Assembly: GCA_910575565.1 (NCBI GenBank)
Contig: CAJTFL010000002.1
Span: 322,204-386,203, forward strand
Direction: 5' to 3'
Source: Lachnospiraceae bacterium
GTDB taxonomy: Bacteria > Bacillota > Clostridia > Lachnospirales > Lachnospiraceae
DNA length: 64,000 nucleotides
Below, piece after piece: positions 62,581-64,000 of the stretch. Position 1 is the first letter of the stretch. Every line of letters begins with the position of its first letter. Both the position numbers and the translations under genes were made by a program. The notes beneath the pieces were generated by a model. The model ran no database searches. It was given only the letters and a program-made list of their open reading frames with translations, and was not told where the DNA came from.

Positions 62581-63810
62581 TTAAAGCCCAAGCAGCTTTT
62601 CCATGCTCTCCACAGTGAGCCCTTTTGTCAGGCTCCCTGCCGCCTGGCCGTTTTTGATGGCCACTGCTGCGGGAACTGCATCTATGCCAAGCCTTACGGC
62701 TATTCCGTTGGATTTGTAGATATCCACCTTATTCACCTTAACCTGGCCTTTGTATTTCTCCTCGAAAGCCTCCACCTCTTTTAACAGCTCACGGCTCTCC
62801 GGAACCACTGCGTTCCAGATGTACACCAGGCCAGGCATGGATTTATCCATAATCTGGTTCTCGAATACTTCGCTCTCCGCGATATATTTTTCCGCGGCAT
62901 AGCCGGCGATAGCGCCGTCGCCTACGGCTGTGGCTACCTGCTTTAAAAACTTATCCCGCACATCCCCTGCGGCGAACACGCCGGGGATATTGGTTTCCAT
63001 CTTTTCGTTGGTGATCACATAGCCCGGGCGGGTCATGTCGATTATTCCCTTAAAGATTTCCGTGTTGGGAACGTAGCCGATGAACAGGAAGCAGGTATCT
63101 ACGGGAACATCCATAATCTCCCCTGTCCTGGTATCCTTCAGGGCTACGCTGCGCAGATGCTCGTCGTCTCCCCTAAACTCCGCCACCGTGGTATTCCAGA
63201 TAAACTCCATCTTGGGATTGGCCAAAGCCTCTTCCTTGGCAATCTCGTTGCAGTCCATCTTTCCTTCCTCATGCATAACGCTGACGATTACCTTGCTGGC
63301 AAACTTGGTTAAAAACATCCCTTCCTCGATAGCCGCATCGCCGGAACCAATAACGATAACCGTCTTGTCGGTATTGGCCGCAGCGTCACAAGTTGCGCAG
63401 AAGGAAATTCCCTTGTCATACAGGAATTTATCCTCGTTGGGGGCGCCGGTCAGGCGCGGCTTCCCGCCGCTGGCAACGATCACCGACTTGCACTGGTAAT
63501 TGGTGCGGAAGGTTTCCACCGTCTTTACGTCGCCTTCCAGCTGGACTCCCCTTACGTCCGTCAGTTTAAACTTTACCCCAAACTTTTTGGCCTGCTTGTG
63601 GAACAGATCCATAAGCCCAAGGCCTGTAGAGCCTTCCGGAAATCCCGGATAGTTCTCAATTTCATTCGTATAGGTAGCCAGGCCGCCCACCAGGGCTTTT
63701 TCAATCACCAGGGTTTTTAACCTGGCACGGCCACAGTAGATGGCTGCTGTCAGGCCTGCCGCCCCGCCGCCAATGATGACCACGTCATACTGCTCTATTT
63801 TTTTCTCCAT
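62581..63810 (-). CDS. trxB: Thioredoxin reductase with C-terminal thioredoxin-like domain
   Basis: FAD/NAD(P)H reductase; residues 1 to about 310 hold GGGAAGLTAAIYCGRA (FAD), the redox pair SFCATCDAA and GSGDAAIEEG (nucleotide site). The last 95 residues form a thioredoxin-like fold (GLVYIWNAVV, KVDIYKSNGIAVRLGIDAVP) in which the CGPC position reads VPESRE, so the appended domain has no redox cysteines. Length of 409 residues exceeds plain TrxB (about 310). It follows a YeeE/YedE-family gene, suggesting a sulfur or selenium context. Confidence 0.88.
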   Translation of the reverse strand: MEKKIEQYDVVIIGGGAAGLTAAIYCGRARLKTLVIEKALVGGLATYTNEIENYPGFPEGSTGLGLMDLFHKQAKKFGVKFKLTDVRGVQLEGDVKTVETFRTNYQCKSVIVASGGKPRLTGAPNEDKFLYDKGISFCATCDAAANTDKTVIVIGSGDAAIEEGMFLTKFASKVIVSVMHEEGKMDCNEIAKEEALANPKMEFIWNTTVAEFRGDDEHLRSVALKDTRTGEIMDVPVDTCFLFIGYVPNTEIFKGIIDMTRPGYVITNEKMETNIPGVFAAGDVRDKFLKQVATAVGDGAIAGYAAEKYIAESEVFENQIMDKSMPGLVYIWNAVVPESRELLKEVEAFEEKYKGQVKVNKVDIYKSNGIAVRLGIDAVPAAVAIKNGQAAGSLTKGLTVESMEKLLGL

Positions 63811-63825
63811 CTTCCAATCCGCCCT

Positions 63826-64000
63826 TTACATAAAGAATTTCGCAAGCAGCTTGCTGCCGATAAAGGCTCCGATAAACAGGAAAATTGCAAATACCCAGCC
63901 GGACAAGGACAGGGATGCAATGCTGGAATACAAGGCCCCGATATTGCAGCCGCCTGCCAGCCTGGCGCCATATCCCATTAGTAACCCTCCAAGCGTGGCT
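63826..64000 (-). CDS. YeeE/YedE-family transporter, C-terminal end (cut by window edge)
   Basis: The frame open from the window edge reads GGLLMGYGARLAGGCNIGAL, then SLSGWVFAIFLFIGAFIGSK to the stop at 63826. GCNIGA with its conserved cysteine is typical of YeeE/YedE (TsuA-like) thiosulfate or related sulfur-compound transporters. It lies 15 bases before trxB. Confidence 0.8.
   Translation of the reverse strand, partial: ATLGGLLMGYGARLAGGCNIGALYSSIASLSLSGWVFAIFLFIGAFIGSKLLAKFFM

Overview
The window looks like a chromosome segment of a spore-forming gut Firmicute, most likely a Lachnospiraceae (class Clostridia). The evidence is spore genes (a spoIID-spoIIQ pair and a cotJC remnant), a T-box leader on ileS, TPP and guanine riboswitches, strong AGGAGG ribosome binding sites, and sugar ABC transporters of the Lachnospiraceae type. 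No rRNA, tRNA or CRISPR array was found. All family names are read from motifs and remembered family sequences; no database search was possible.

Layout. 1-6.2 kb: a damaged defence island, with two inverted copies of one IS4-family element enclosing two membrane-anchored orphan genes and a HEPN-like fragment, then a truncated restriction-type nuclease and an intact AbiE (type IV) toxin-antitoxin operon with a readable promoter and operators. 6.2-12.9 kb: a decayed alpha-glucobiose locus. The binding protein and beta-phosphoglucomutase look intact, but one permease lacks its core, the second permease is fused to the back half of a GH65 phosphorylase, and cotJC, an AraC regulator and another binding protein survive only as pieces. 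12.9-23.9 kb: housekeeping genes (small alarmone synthetase, degenerate GGDEF-EAL protein, spoIID-spoIIQ, glycogen phosphorylase, T-box controlled ileS). 23.9-28.6 kb: a TPP-riboswitch thiXYZ-like operon ending in a TatD-type hydrolase, plus a 46-residue membrane protein.

28.8-32.8 kb: two almost identical AAA-ATPase/PD-(D/E)XK genes that differ only in one internal block. 33-36.6 kb: a secreted GHL10-type glycosidase and nicotinate phosphoribosyltransferase, the latter behind a roughly 400-nt leader carrying three tandem 93-bp units, each with two hairpins that show internal covariation. This leader is the best candidate for an undescribed element. 36.7-46.2 kb: a putative nuclease, an AraC/ABC/ManD-family sugar acid locus, a VanX-like lipoprotein, and guanine deaminase behind a guanine aptamer wired as an apparent ON switch. 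46.4-56.7 kb: a YczE-like membrane protein, GH36 alpha-galactosidase, two MATE pumps (one behind a possible guanidine-IV type attenuator, one behind a MerR-type 19-bp-spacer promoter with a divergent MerR regulator) and uvrA. 57.3-58.9 kb: guaA.

59.1-62.4 kb: a prophage or integrative-element graveyard, with a lysin-like remnant, small phage-like genes, two internally deleted tyrosine recombinases and a broken rhuM. Inside it is a well-formed candidate type I toxin-antitoxin (30-residue holin-like toxin, masked Shine-Dalgarno, convergent antisense RNA). 62.6-64 kb: a thioredoxin reductase fused to a thioredoxin-like domain without CXXC, and the end of a YeeE/YedE transporter.

Recurring themes are internal deletions that join the N- and C-terminal parts of genes, dispersed intergenic repeats of about 105-115 bp, and short tandem repeats expanding in lipoprotein linkers and leaders.
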